Of a stretch of DNA of 64,000 nucleotides, positions 11,866-22,741 are shown one piece after another. Within the stretch, counting starts at the first letter, position 1, and each line of letters opens with the position of its first letter. This DNA is from Nectonema munidae. Lineage: Eukaryota; Nematomorpha; Nectonematoida; Nectonematidae. The DNA is taken from the NCBI GenBank assembly GCA_030549495.1, contig JAUIRK010000742.1, positions 1-64,000 on the forward strand. The letters are read 5' to 3'. The notes under the pieces were generated by a model. It was not told the origin of the DNA and did no database searches. It saw nothing but the letters and a program-made list of their open reading frames with translations. The position numbers were made by a program, and so were the translations under genes.

Positions 11866-12572
11866 GAAATATTTGATACGCATAAAACTTACAGATTTAC
11901 AGTTGATAGTGGTCCACTTCTAAATTAATCACGTATTTTTCTCTCACATATAAAATCTTTTAGATTAGATTCGATTTATTTAAAAGAACGAAATAAAATG
12001 ATAAATTATCCATTTGAAGATTTTTCATCAGTGTAAAGTAAAACAAGATGAGGAAGACTTAGAAAGACCGCCTTCATCGAGATGTTCAACCAGAAAAAAG
12101 GGGTGAGAAAATAAGCAAAAAAGAAAGAGAGAAAGCTTGATATTTGGAGAATGGAAAAAAATATGTATACTAATTATTTGCTAACCTATCAAATATTTAG
12201 ATAATATTAATATTTTTGATTTATTAAAATACTGTGAGCCAATTAAATTCAAAATAATTCAATATTCTTTTACAAATTAATTTTAACTGGCTATGCTTGC
12301 TAATTCTTGTCTGTCAATCACACATAATTTAACACAACTTTTTTAAATCTAAATATGAATCCCAAATATTTCTGCTATTTTACTTCTTAAAGTTATATAG
12401 CTTATTCACCAAAAATCAACCGAAAAAATAATTAAGTTCAAACAAATTTGAGTATTGCTAGGTATGCAATTTCTCATTGTCTCTGATTATTACTGATGAT
12501 ACTTGCTATTCGTCAATTTTATTATTTTAATGTCTGTAACAAATGTAATGTTTTTAGAGATTTATATTTAAT
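11866..12572 (+). other. Region upstream of NARS2; possible small terminal exon at 12032-12106
   Basis: AT-rich, mostly featureless. A frame that follows an acceptor-like TTTTTCATCAG (CKVKQDEEDLERPPSSR..., stop at 12104) looks coding in composition but has no partner exon or family match, so it is noted only. The promoter of NARS2 must lie here, but no core element can be pinned down. Confidence 0.3.
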
Positions 12573-13982
12573 ATGCCTACCTCACATATATTAACCCTCT
12601 CAAGAAAATATTCTTCTATTATTAAAGAAGTTCCCTTCAATGAAATTTTAAGCGATTCCTTCATAAATAAAAAAATATTGTTAAAAGGCTATGTTTTTAG
12701 AAGTAGGCGCCTAAAAACGTATACCTTCATAGACTTATTACAGAATCCCCTGTCAAAATATATCCAAGTTGTTGCTAAGACTTCCAAAGATTTGCCAGTG
12801 ATTACGAAAGGAGATGTGCTGGAAGCTAGCGGAAGCTTGATATCAAGTCCGGGGCTTATGCAAAGTTATGAATTTCAAGCTGAGAAGATACGCATTCTGA
12901 ACAGTTGCGAAGCCACAACTTATCCATTCAATGAAGATAAGCACTATGATCTTGAGTACAGTAGAAAGTATCAGACTACTAGGCCTTGCATTCCAGAGTT
13001 TGTGCATATTCTAAAAGTGAGAGCTCATTATTTTTCAGTCTTGCGGAAGGAATTGCAGTTTTTAGATTTTTTGGAAATTCATACTCCGATTCTCACCACA
13101 AATGATTGTGAAGGTTCTGGCCAAGTTTTTTCTGTGATTTCAAATAACGTAAAATTAGTGGATGAAGAAAAAGATTATTTCAACAAAGACACTTTTCTCA
13201 CCGTTTCTGGTCAACTGCATTTAGAAGCCTTTGCGACAAAGCTTGAACGCGTTTATTGCATTGGTCCTACATTTAGATCCGAATTTGGTTCTTCTCGAAG
13301 TCATCTATCTGAATTTTACATGTGTGAATGCGAAATCTCCTTTATCACTGAGTTAAATCATCTTCTTGATGTGGTAGAAAAATTTGTCAAAAAGTGCGCC
13401 AATGATCTGATTAATTCTAATACTTATAAAGAATTTTTAACATCAAAAGATGAAGCTGGAAAAATGGTTCTAAGTGACTCCTTCAAATACTTTAGCGACC
13501 ATTTTTCTTTTCCTCGAATAAGCTTTTCAGAAGCGTGTGAAGTGCTGGAAGCGAACAAATCCAAAATAGCGACGCCGATCGAAAATGACAAACCTTTGAA
13601 TCGCGAAGCAGAACTCTTTTTGGCTCGTTATTTCAGTTCTCCCCTCTTTATCACTCACTTCCCCAAGCGATTAAAGCCTTTTTACATGAAATCTTGCGAA
13701 GAAGGAGCAAACGCGCTTTGTTTTGACTTGATTTTTCCGAACGTAGGGGAGGTGTGTGGAGGAAGTCTACGAGAAAATGACTACAATGCATTAAAAACAT
13801 CCTTGCTCAACAAAAAAATCCCTTCCTCTCTTGAGTGGTATGTAAACTTGAGGAAGTATGGTTATCCGCCTCTTGCTGGATTCGGTTTGGGAGTTGAGAG
13901 ATTTCTCATGCTGTTGACGGATGTTCAAAACATCAAAGATGTCATCCCTTTTCCCAGAAGCTACAATAGTTGTTTCTTCTGA
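12573..13982 (+). CDS. NARS2: Asparaginyl-tRNA synthetase, mitochondrial type
   Basis: Charges tRNA-Asn with asparagine (ATP dependent); the family member acts in mitochondria. It is an uninterrupted 469-codon frame, close to the usual length of about 475 residues, with no intron. Residues ~30-115 form the OB-fold anticodon-binding domain; from ~145 on comes the class II catalytic core: motif 1 around DFLEIHTPILT (165-175), the AsnRS-type SGQLHLEAF (212-220), motif 2 VYCIGPTFRSE with Arg235 (227-237), GEVCGGS (392-398) and motif 3 GFGLGVER (436-443). The N-terminus (hydroxylated, few basic residues, RK at 11-12) could be a weak mitochondrial presequence. The start ATG opens the conserved frame. 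A poly-A signal AATAAA lies at 14000. All catalytic motifs look intact, so it is probably functional. Confidence 0.95.
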   Translation: MPTSHILTLSRKYSSIIKEVPFNEILSDSFINKKILLKGYVFRSRRLKTYTFIDLLQNPLSKYIQVVAKTSKDLPVITKGDVLEASGSLISSPGLMQSYEFQAEKIRILNSCEATTYPFNEDKHYDLEYSRKYQTTRPCIPEFVHILKVRAHYFSVLRKELQFLDFLEIHTPILTTNDCEGSGQVFSVISNNVKLVDEEKDYFNKDTFLTVSGQLHLEAFATKLERVYCIGPTFRSEFGSSRSHLSEFYMCECEISFITELNHLLDVVEKFVKKCANDLINSNTYKEFLTSKDEAGKMVLSDSFKYFSDHFSFPRISFSEACEVLEANKSKIATPIENDKPLNREAELFLARYFSSPLFITHFPKRLKPFYMKSCEEGANALCFDLIFPNVGEVCGGSLRENDYNALKTSLLNKKIPSSLEWYVNLRKYGYPPLAGFGLGVERFLMLLTDVQNIKDVIPFPRSYNSCFF

Positions 13983-13999
13983 TTTTTTCTTTCTTTGCA

Positions 14000-14005
14000 A
14001 ATAAA
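14000..14005 (+). promoter_or_regulatory. Poly-A signal of NARS2
   Basis: AATAAA 18 bp after the stop codon, giving a very short 3' UTR. Confidence 0.6.
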
Positions 14006-14363
14006 TTACCTTCTCTATATTTATCATATTGGTTCTAGTTAATTTGACCAGCGGTAATTTCTTTCACAGACCATTTCTCTTTCTGTAATTACACTCTTGA
14101 TTTTCAAAAGAAAAGTTATTTATTTTAGTTAGTTAGGTGGTTAATTATTTAACCAAAAAATTATTATGGTTAATTATTATTGGTTAATTTCTGTAAATGA
14201 AATTCACTAACCAAGAACCTATGTAACTAGCAAAAATTAACTATGAAGAAATTTAAACTTTTCTTTTAAATATCGAGAGATTGAAATTACCAGCCTTATA
14301 TGTAAACCAATTTTACTTTAATTTCGTTCTTTTTCATTTTAAATTCTTCCTTTTTAACATTTA

Positions 14364-14483
14364 CCCATTATCGACCAGAATAATCAGACGATATAGAGTA
14401 TAAAGCAGAAGATTCGTATTAAAAAGCATTAAAAAACGCAGACGATTATTATTTTTGTAAAGTCGACTGTGGTCGATAACCGG
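14364..14483. mobile_element. 120-bp piggyBac-type MITE, copy 1
   Basis: Left end TTTA|CCCATTATCGACCAG, right end inverted as TTAA|CCGGTTATCGACCA, so the ends share TTATCGACCA next to TTAA (right) or a one-base variant (left). The body GAATAATCAGACGAT and AAAGTCGACT is shared with the copy at 18055. Confidence 0.65.
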
Positions 14484-14489
14484 TTAATT

Positions 14490-17400
14490 TAAGATGAAAT
14501 GGATGAATTTAAAATTAAAAAGACCAAATTAATAAAAGGGTATGTATATATTATATATATATGCGTAATTCAATTCAACTCAGGCATTCTTTCCATTACA
14601 AACGCCTCCGCTTTTCCTATTTCTTATTTTTTATTGTAGTATGCAGATTGCTGGAGTATCTGAAAGGCGATTTTTATTCGTCAAACAATAATTAAAACAA
14701 AAGTTATTTGGAGAACAGTGTGTTCTTATCTTATTATTATTATTATCGGATGGTATTATAGCAGATGCATCATTTTTGTTCCATTATATGACACAATCTG
14801 CAAATTAACTGTTACACGAACAACTGAAAAATAGGATCCTTTCATGCGCTTTTACATTTCCTTCGTGCTCCATAACTTCAACATCTACTTCTTTTAAAGC
14901 AATGCTTCTCAAAGGATGGCCCGCACCTCTTTGATGATCAGCAATGATTACAAATGGAACGGAGAATTCTATTCAAATCCAAAGTTTCAAGAAAATTTTG
15001 AAATAAAAAGTAAAATTATAGAATAGATTGGAGGGAAAAAATTTCTTTATCTTTTTTTTATTCACTATAAACACATAAATGGAAAAGGCTATTTTGATCA
15101 ATTTTGTTTACTGACAGAGCAAAAAAGCTCATTTTTTTGCGGGGAACAAAACTATACATTTGATGCTAACCTCTTTTTTTATCATTACTATTATTTTCAT
15201 TGGAATATATTATGAAATTAATAGGTTGTACTTGAGACAGAAAATTCAGCTAGCTTGATTCATCTTGGTTAATTTTCTTTCATGGTGACCGGGCTTACGC
15301 CAGCATGCTGTCACGAATCAAGGATCAGATAACATACTTGCGCCTCATTGATAAACATTCAGAAGGCTTAAGATACAAAATATTTTGAACAAAATAAAAG
15401 CGCTTTGTACTGGTTTTGATGGCGCCTGCCTACATATCTTTAGAGAAGTGTTTTTCAGCAGCATATGGCATTTACATATTTTTTTTAAGTTTTCTGAGTT
15501 TTTTCAAGAAACTGATCTTAAATTTGTAAAACTGGTTTAGTTTCGCTACTAATTGTAGTCCAGAAATGGTTGAGTCTCATTGTGCATTTGTGGAGCTAGT
15601 CTAAAAAAATTAATCCTTCTCTAACTGGGAATCAAGTATTCGCTTGCAAGATCCTACCAAGTAATGTACAAAGCTCACTAAATTTTAATAAAGATGGTGA
15701 ATTTTGTAAAGTAATATTTTGAATTCCTTAGTTTTCGTAACTTTGCTCTAATCTTGACGTTTAAAATTACAAGTCGTTGCTATTTCGCACGGGGTCTATG
15801 AAGAATCTTTACGAGCTCACAGATGAATTGCAATTCCTCTTGCAAAACAGAAACAAGAGAAATTGTATGAGACATTTAGAAAAGACGATTTTTTGCCTTT
15901 ACATGCCAATCGTATAAGATTTTTTGGGCTACTATTGGCTTCAATTTGGCGTTTCAAGGCAGACAAAAAAACTTTATTAGTTTTATTAAATCTGCATTCC
16001 CCTAGTGACTAGCTCAAGTATTCTTTCCAGATGTTACATGAGAGAAATTTCCTTACAAATTAGATCAAAATCGATTTAAAAATTACGCTGAGTCATTTTT
16101 GGAATCAATGCATGAGGAGGCCATTTATTTGAAATGCGTATCGTGATCAAAAGAGACATTTGTCGTTGAGCATACATCACTCTAAGGAAAGAAACGCTTC
16201 GTCTGATTCTACCCTCCTTTTCTTGAACATTTGTGCTTTCAAACGTTTTTTCATTTGCGATACATATACAAGCATTCATTTCAAAATTCAGCGTCTGAGC
16301 CAAAGTAAAATCAAAGGAAAATTTTAGATTCATCTTCTCTAGTATTCTGACTCTCCCCTCTAAATGTCTTAATATTTTTTTCAGTCAATGAGAATGCGAA
16401 AACTATTTAAAATCAGGTTTTTTTCAAGAGTAAATTATTTCCTCTAAAATGTGTCTTATGGTTCCCGCACACATATAAATCTGTTTGATGAGACAACCCG
16501 TTCTAACTTCTCGTTCTCCTTGGAGATTCATGTAACATTTCGTATTGAAAGAAGAAAATGGAGAGCATACGGGAAGGAAGGCAGTAAAGCATGAAGAAAG
16601 TAAAAAATGTCCCGTGAATTTCCTAGAAACAGTAACATTCATTTCAGTGAAATGAATACCCCTTAAAAATTCCTATTTACTAAATAACATTTAAAATTTA
16701 TTTCTGTATTCGCTTTCATTCAAGCAAGAACATTTTTTCCCAATCAATTATTATAAATGAAAATAAAAAAATCGAAAGGAAAATATTTTTACCGGTTTAT
16801 AGTTACCGTATATCTTTGAATATAAACACCCATCTCTAGTTATAAGTCCATCTCAAAATTGAATAAAGCAAAAAAACACACCGCTGGTTTTGCTAAAATC
16901 AATTACCCCCAAAATTTCCTATCAAGTGAATACCCATTTTATTTCATTAGTTTAAAGATATTGAATTCATCAATATTTTATACTCCCTTCCAATAAAATT
17001 TTTGTGCCCCATTCCAATAATTTAAATTGTTTTATGCGTTTGTAATTGCAATCGTCGCCATAATGTCAAATGAATGCTCACGATTATTGCAAAGAATATA
17101 TCAAGTAAGAATGCTACTCATCGATTTCTTCATGAATCTAATTGTGATATTTCAGCTGCTACTATATGTTTTGATTTAGTCAAATAAATACAGACAAATC
17201 GCATGATGAATATAATATCCCTCATCTTATTAAAATGCCCATTTTTATGTGAAAAAATTGTAAAATCCCTTGAAAAATTGCTAAATTTCCACTCGGATTT
17301 ACTAGTCCAATTTACTTCCACTTTGGAAACCTTTTACAATCATTTTGAAATTCAATTACACTATTTTTAAATAAGAAACTGAAAAAAATCCTAGTTCTAA

Positions 17401-18050
17401 AAGTTTCTTAGGAAAATCAAAATTTGAGTGCTGAAATCGGTATCTTGGTTTATTTTTTTTCGGATAGCATGATAAAACGCGCAAACATAATGCATGAAAA
17501 GTCCTTGCTTACGTTTGAAAAACTTTTGACATTTATTGCATATAATGATTCACGAAAACATATATAGAGATTATTATAATAAAAACTATTATAATTATTA
17601 AGTTGTACATTTTTAGTGTTATTTGAAATTATAAAGAATTGGCTGCCTTTTTTAGCTTATTATTTATCTTAAAAAAATGAAAAAACGGAAAAAGCTTGAA
17701 AGTAATGAAATAAAAGTTCGTTTAAAAAGAAGAGCCCTAAAATAATATTTCTTTCCCGTACAAAAGAATATTGTTCCTTTATTCGATACATTGGTATTGT
17801 TGCTTTCTTTCCAAAACGAAGGAATCATTCCAACTATCAACATCTGCTATTAAATATTCTGTGCAAAGTATACTTCTCGTGTATGCTAAGTATTTTGAGC
17901 AGCTTAAGTTCCAAATAATGATAAATAATGCAATCATTAACATAGTGTATTAGGTAAAGAATTCATACCCCAGTTTGAACGAAGTTGCTATCTCATTGAG
18001 AAAGGATTTAACAAAATAGTGAAATTTCTACAAATAGAGTTATCATCTTC
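14490..18050. other. Intergenic AT-rich region between NARS2 and CMC1
   Basis: No gene supported. Frames at 16076-16333 and 16424-16642 (minus) lack family motifs. A hAT-end-like CAATGCTTCTCAAAGGATGG starts near 14902, and a sequence resembling a TIR start (ACCGTATATCTTTGAATATA) lies near 16805; neither has a visible partner end. Confidence 0.4.
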
Positions 18051-18054
18051 TTAG

Positions 18055-18173
18055 CCCATTAACGACCAGAATAATCAGATGATGTCTAATGTAAAGCAGA
18101 AGATTTGTATTAAAAATCGTTTATAAACCCAAACGCTCATATTTTTATAAAGTCGACTTTGTTCTTTAACGAT
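18055..18173. mobile_element. 119-bp piggyBac-type MITE, copy 2, just upstream of CMC1
   Basis: CCCATTAACGACCAGAATAA at the left (after TTAG) and CTTTAACGA before TTTAA at the right; the interior (AGCAGAAGATT.GTATTAAAAA, AAGTCGACT) matches the copy at 14364. It ends only 42 bp before the CMC1 start codon, so it probably occupies the promoter or 5' UTR. Confidence 0.65.
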
Positions 18174-18215
18174 TTAACGTTATTTTAGTTTTTTTTAATA
18201 TAATTGTCTGTTAAA

Positions 18216-18345
18216 ATGTCAAGCATGCGTTTTGATTTAGGAATGCCAGGAGATCACACAATGAATCCGACAGAAGTGAATATGGTTTTTCACAGATACA
18301 TGATACGGAGAATTCGAAAGGAAAAATGCGCCGACATCTTTAAAG
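18216..18345 (+). CDS. CMC1: COX assembly mitochondrial protein (twin CX9C), exon 1 of 3
   Basis: The CMC1 family are small intermembrane-space proteins that help copper delivery and assembly of cytochrome c oxidase. The three exons here join in matching phase (1, then 2) to give 126 residues (human about 106). Exon 1 codes residues 1-43 plus one base: a leader MSSMRFDLGMPGDH, the helix VFHRYMIRRIRKEKC, and Cys38, the first Cys of the first CX9C. An in-frame stop (TAA 18201) precedes ATG 18216; ATG 18225 is an alternative start. The donor is AAAG|GTAGGT. The 4.0 kb intron 1 holds a piggyBac transposon in antisense (19598-21519), and a MITE abuts the 5' side. Identification rests on the twin CX9C and the conserved C-terminal block in exon 3. 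Confidence 0.85.
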
Positions 18346-19597
18346 GTAGGTTTCCTTTTTGAATGAACGAAAGTTTTATTCATTTTACAAATTTTATAAG
18401 CTTACACAACATATCCAAATAAGTAATTTAAATTTTCCTTCAAAAGGGAAATATCGTCTAATTAAAACCTCTCTTTCCAAACTCATTAAATATATTTATC
18501 AACTTTATATGTTTCGGTAAAACTATCAAGCCAGGGATATCCCTAAAACATTCAGAGAATTTGACGAAATCTCTGTTCCACTTAATTAAATTCATTAAAA
18601 TCAATATAGATTTTATGTAATTCGTTGGGATTTCATGAAATAACTAATATCATTTCAGTGTTACATGAAATTCCTTGGAAATTTATGAAACACGAGTGAA
18701 TTCATGACATTGCCTAGAAAAACAGTGTTTTCACAAATTCTCTGAAATTTTCAGGGATTTCATGGAATTCCTCGTTACACAATCATACACTAACATATGC
18801 ACTAGAAAATTAAATTTAAGCACATAACATATTAACCGTTTAAGGCCAAGATTTTAAAAATTAATCATCTGAGATTATGCTGATCTCTTTCAACGAATTT
18901 TATATAACTTAAATCAGACATTCTTGATGGGGGTAAACATCAAATTGAATATCATAAATTCGTTTTTGCGAGTTCTTGATTCGGCTGAATGTTTTATGCT
19001 TTAATTTAAATTTACTAGTCCAAAAAGTTGATGATAATAACAGACAAATTATATAAGAACAAAATAATCACTAATCTTCTTTTCTTTTAGAAATAAATTC
19101 AATCCTATTTTCATTCGCATTTGAATAATCAAAGGCAGTGAAAGGCTCTAGGTAGTGTATACTTTCTCAGTCTTAGTTGATTTTTCTTGCAAACCAATGA
19201 GAAGAAATATACAACAGTTTCGTTGTAATTGGCCTTTGTAAACGACATCTTCCCAGTCATAAATTTTTTTTTGTATTTTCAAATGATTTATTTAGTAAGA
19301 TGGTCTTTGCGTAGTACGACACTTTTTTAGCTGATTAGTTAGTTTATTTGTTATTTATTTAATTAATTAATTATAGTTAATTAGATATGTTATTTAGAAA
19401 GTTAGTTGATTTTTCTAGGGATTTTGATTATTTATCAAAATTTCATCCCCCCCCCTCTACCTTTCAAAAATTATCTGCCTCACAATTTGCATTTGAAAAA
19501 GTTTTATCAAAATTAGTTTTAGTAAAATATATTTTTGAAAATCTTCATATTTCTTCCTTATCGGTCTTCTGAAAAGACCACTGGAGACAGCAATAAA

Positions 19598-21519
19598 CCC
19601 ATTATAACCCAACAAGGTTTAAATCAAATAAAAAAAATAGGGAGAATTTTTTTTTCGTATAAAAATTATGACTCCTAGGAGTCATTGGATTAATACAAAA
19701 TTAAAAATAACAAAACTTTATTAAAATAAAAACAAAAAAATTAGGATTGATGAAAAGATTGCCAGCAATTTTTTAAGTGCAAAAAATGTTACATTTTTCA
19801 CATTTAATTTTTGTGTTTTTTTGTATAAAAAGCAGCGTCTTGATGCATTCAGCGATTCTGGATTATGGTTAACACTGTCTGTTCTTATATCTTTACTTGC
19901 AACAGACTTTTTCCCTTTTAGTCCAAAGGTAATGTTCAAAGATGGTTTTGACTTTTTAAGAAGAACCTGAACTATTTCTCTTCTATAATTTTTGTTACAC
20001 ATGTTGGACTTATTGACTATTTGATACAACCTCCAAGAAAAAATTAAAGCTGTGTTTATTGAATTTATTATCAGTGACCAGTACCACTTTTTGCTTTTTA
20101 TTTGAGGCCTACAAAAACTGATCAAATAGATTTACGCCGCCCATTCCTATGTTGTAAGCCTTTATAACAAAAGGTTGGCTAACTTTTATTTTGCCACATC
20201 CTTTTTTCCTTCTTTGAATATTATTCAAAAGAAAGACACTTTAGAATTTGTGCAAACTGTAACAATTGAATTGTCCATCAATCTTGTAATTTGAACACCA
20301 TTACTTCTAAAATTTTCGAAAAATCCTCTTTTTTTTTAAAAAAAACTCGTTCTATTTGTTAAAGGGCCCTTTGATGATCTGTTTTCTTTCATGATTTCAA
20401 TGTCCCTGATACCTTTATCATTCATCTCTTTTATCAAAGAAAAAGAAGTGAAAAAGTTATCAAAGTAAAACTGGTGTTGTGTTGGATAAGGACAACTAAA
20501 AATCATTTTTTTCAGTACTCGTGTTCCCAAAGATTCTTTCGGATTGGAAACTTTTTTTTTACCTGAAATCGAATTCTATTCATTGTTGAAGGAAAAATTG
20601 GACATTCAATATCTTTTTGTTGACACAAATAATCTCTTTCAGAAGTTCTGACATTATAGCCGGATATAAAAATTAAGCCGATGAAATTACACATTTCTTT
20701 CTTAGAAACATAAAAGTTTGGAAAATTATGGTTTCTTTTCGCGTAGTTGTTTGTTTCTTCTGACAACAAATTAAGCATTTCTTCGAATACATCAAAAAAA
20801 AGTTGCCAGCATGTTTTATCTATTTTAAATTTTTCAAAGCATATTCACCCCGATTCCCATCACACTTTTTTTTATTTCATCCTGTTCAATGTCGCTTTCA
20901 AAACATCATCATCTGCACTAATGTAGTCAATTGCATTTTGTAAGTAAGTAAAATGTACTTTTTTCATCTATTTTATTATTATCAAAGGAAAATAGAGTTG
21001 AAAATGTTTTGAATATAAAAAAACTTCAAAATATATAAAGAAACTAAAAAAATATTACTTTAAAATTTATTGTATCTAAAATAGATTATACATATTTTAA
21101 AATTAAAGTTAAAGTTTTTATCATATGAATATAATTTTTTACTTATGAAAAAAACAGCGTATCATCCCAATGACTCCTTGGGGAGTCATGCAATAAAAGA
21201 TCAATTAGTCATAAACAAACAAAAAAAGTATATTTTATAGACTTGAATAAACTTTTGAAACTATTATTTTAAAATTTACATTATGAAAATTATGAATAAA
21301 AATTTTTTTATTACAGAATAATTTGAAAAAAAAATGTAATAAAATTTACTAAAATTATGTGTACTTCTGAACTATAAACGATTATTTCATTTTTTCTAAT
21401 TTAAATTTCATTAGAAAATTTGGTGAATCATTTTTTGTAAAAAAATATTTATATTCAACTTTTTTTTTTAATTTTTGTCCAAAAAATTTGACTCTCTAGA
21501 GTCATTGGGTTAAAATGGG
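19598..21519 (-). mobile_element. piggyBac transposon, decayed, in CMC1 intron 1
   Basis: Right end GGG next to TTAA (21520-21523). Reading inward on the minus strand, the end is CCCATTTTAACCCAATGACT; the left end is CCCATTATAACCCAA, with the outer TTAA decayed to TAAA. Subterminal palindromes GACTCCTAGGAGTC (19671), GACTCCTTGGGGAGTC (21170) and GACTCTCTAGAGTC (21490) repeat near both ends, probably transposase-binding sites. It lies antisense to CMC1. Confidence 0.82.
19721..20778 (-). pseudogene. piggyBac transposase remnants
   Basis: Three frame pieces in order on the minus strand match the PGBD family: FIGLIFISGYNVRTSERDYL and MNRIRF (20512-20778), QFYFDNFFTSFSLIKEM plus GIRDIEIMKENRSSKGPLTN (20336-20530; the FDNFFTS block carries a catalytic Asp in this family), and KKWYWSLIINSINTALIFSW (near 20085) with a C-terminal SRRCF tail. 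The tail's cysteines are mostly lost, and the central part with the first catalytic Asp is missing or unreadable. The gene is dead. Confidence 0.8.
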
Positions 21520-22375
21520 TTAATGCATATACCTTTCTTTACATGTAATTTTTTACAGTGGAGTTAGACGCATTTAATAACAAATAAAAATTGCTACTCT
21601 AATTTTATCTCTTCTCATCTCCTCAATTAGAGTTTGTCATTTTGTGCTATCAAAGGGTTTTTCTTCCCCATTAGGAACTGTTAAATTCCCTTAAGGATGG
21701 GGAGGGGGTAATTCCCTCCCATTTGAGAACCAATGGGGTAGAGAGATAGGGCCTAGTTAGTTATATATATTTAGGCGTAACAGAAAATTAAAATTTCATG
21801 TGCAGGACAAATGTCCTTTTTTACAATTATTGACTGGGCAAGCGTCCTACACTCGTATAATCTTTCCTTCTTCATTCGTGCTTGAACGATTGAAAAGCAA
21901 ATTTTTCACGATAATAATTACTTTTTTTTGCGAAACAGACTTCATTATTCATAAAGCGTCACACATTTTGTCGCTTTCATCTGAAAATATTAAATCCCGA
22001 ATGAGGGTAGCTCTTTACGCTGAATTCTCTTCACCATTTTGATTGTTGGACCCCCCAGATTACGCTATCTCAATATCAGCGTAAACAGTTGGTCCAAAAC
22101 CCAATTTTTTTGCGAAACTGAGTGAACACTTCTCTCTCCAAAAATGCTCATGTCGTTAAGGTGTGTAAGTTTCGTTACACTTCAACGGCAGCACGATCAT
22201 TAAGTGTAGTACCTGCATTTACACATACGACTAACATCTATATGAGGCGGCTTCAAATTTTCAAATTCATTGCCTAGCGAATTTGTTCCGCCGCTTTGCT
22301 GGTAAGTTCAGCAATCGCCATGAGTTAGAGCATTATTTTGATTATTTAATCGTTCGTATGCGTATTTCATCTTAG

Positions 22376-22481
22376 ATTATGTTGAGTGCTGTTCCAAGTA
22401 CGACAAATTCCTGCATCCATTTAAGCATAGAAAATACTGCAAAGTACTTTCCAATTCAGCGTTTGATTGTGTCCAACGTTG
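22376..22481 (+). CDS. CMC1: CMC1 exon 2 (CHCH core)
   Basis: Bounded by TTCATCTTAG| and |GTAAGC. It codes residues 44-78 and two bases of Trp79: DYVECCSKYDKF, then the second CX9C from Cys65 to Cys75 (YCKVLSNSAFDC). Together with Cys38-x9-Cys48 this makes the twin CX9C that forms the disulfide-linked helical hairpin oxidised by Mia40 in the family. The extra Cys49 also occurs in human CMC1 (KCC). Confidence 0.88.
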
Positions 22482-22549
22482 GTAAGCTCTAAGTTCTCTA
22501 TCATATCTAGGCAGATTTTCTCTTGTGTTAACCTTATTTTTTACTCCAG

Positions 22550-22694
22550 GTATACAGATCCTCCCTTTCAAAGGGATACTAAAGAGTTGTATATGAAGGA
22601 GAGAGATTTTTTTCGCATCACTGGCTTCACTGCTGAGCAGAGAAAGTTTTTAGGCTACAAGTCATACAGTAATGCCAAATACGACGCTGAATGA
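22550..22694 (+). CDS. CMC1: CMC1 exon 3 (C-terminus)
   Basis: Follows a 68-bp intron with acceptor TTTTTTACTCCAG|. It encodes WYTDPPFQRDTKELYMKERD, FFRITGFTAEQRK and a lysine/tyrosine-rich end, then TGA. The block aligns with human CMC1 (YYNDPAFYEECKMEYLKERE, EFRKTGIPTKKR), which is the strongest evidence for the family. A poly-A signal AATAAA lies at 22736. Confidence 0.88.
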
Positions 22695-22735
22695 CAAAGA
22701 ATATTTATCTTTTTGATGCTGGATAAATTTTTACG

Positions 22736-22741
22736 AATAAA
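22736..22741 (+). promoter_or_regulatory. Poly-A signal of CMC1
   Basis: AATAAA 42 bp after the CMC1 stop codon. Confidence 0.5.

Noticed and set aside
12032-12106. Possible terminal exon (CKVKQDEEDLERPPSS)
   Set aside because: Acceptor-like start and coding-like composition, but no upstream partner exon on the plus strand and no family match.
16805-16990. Possible MITE starting ACCGTATATCTTTGAATATA
   Set aside because: No inverted counterpart found within several kb.
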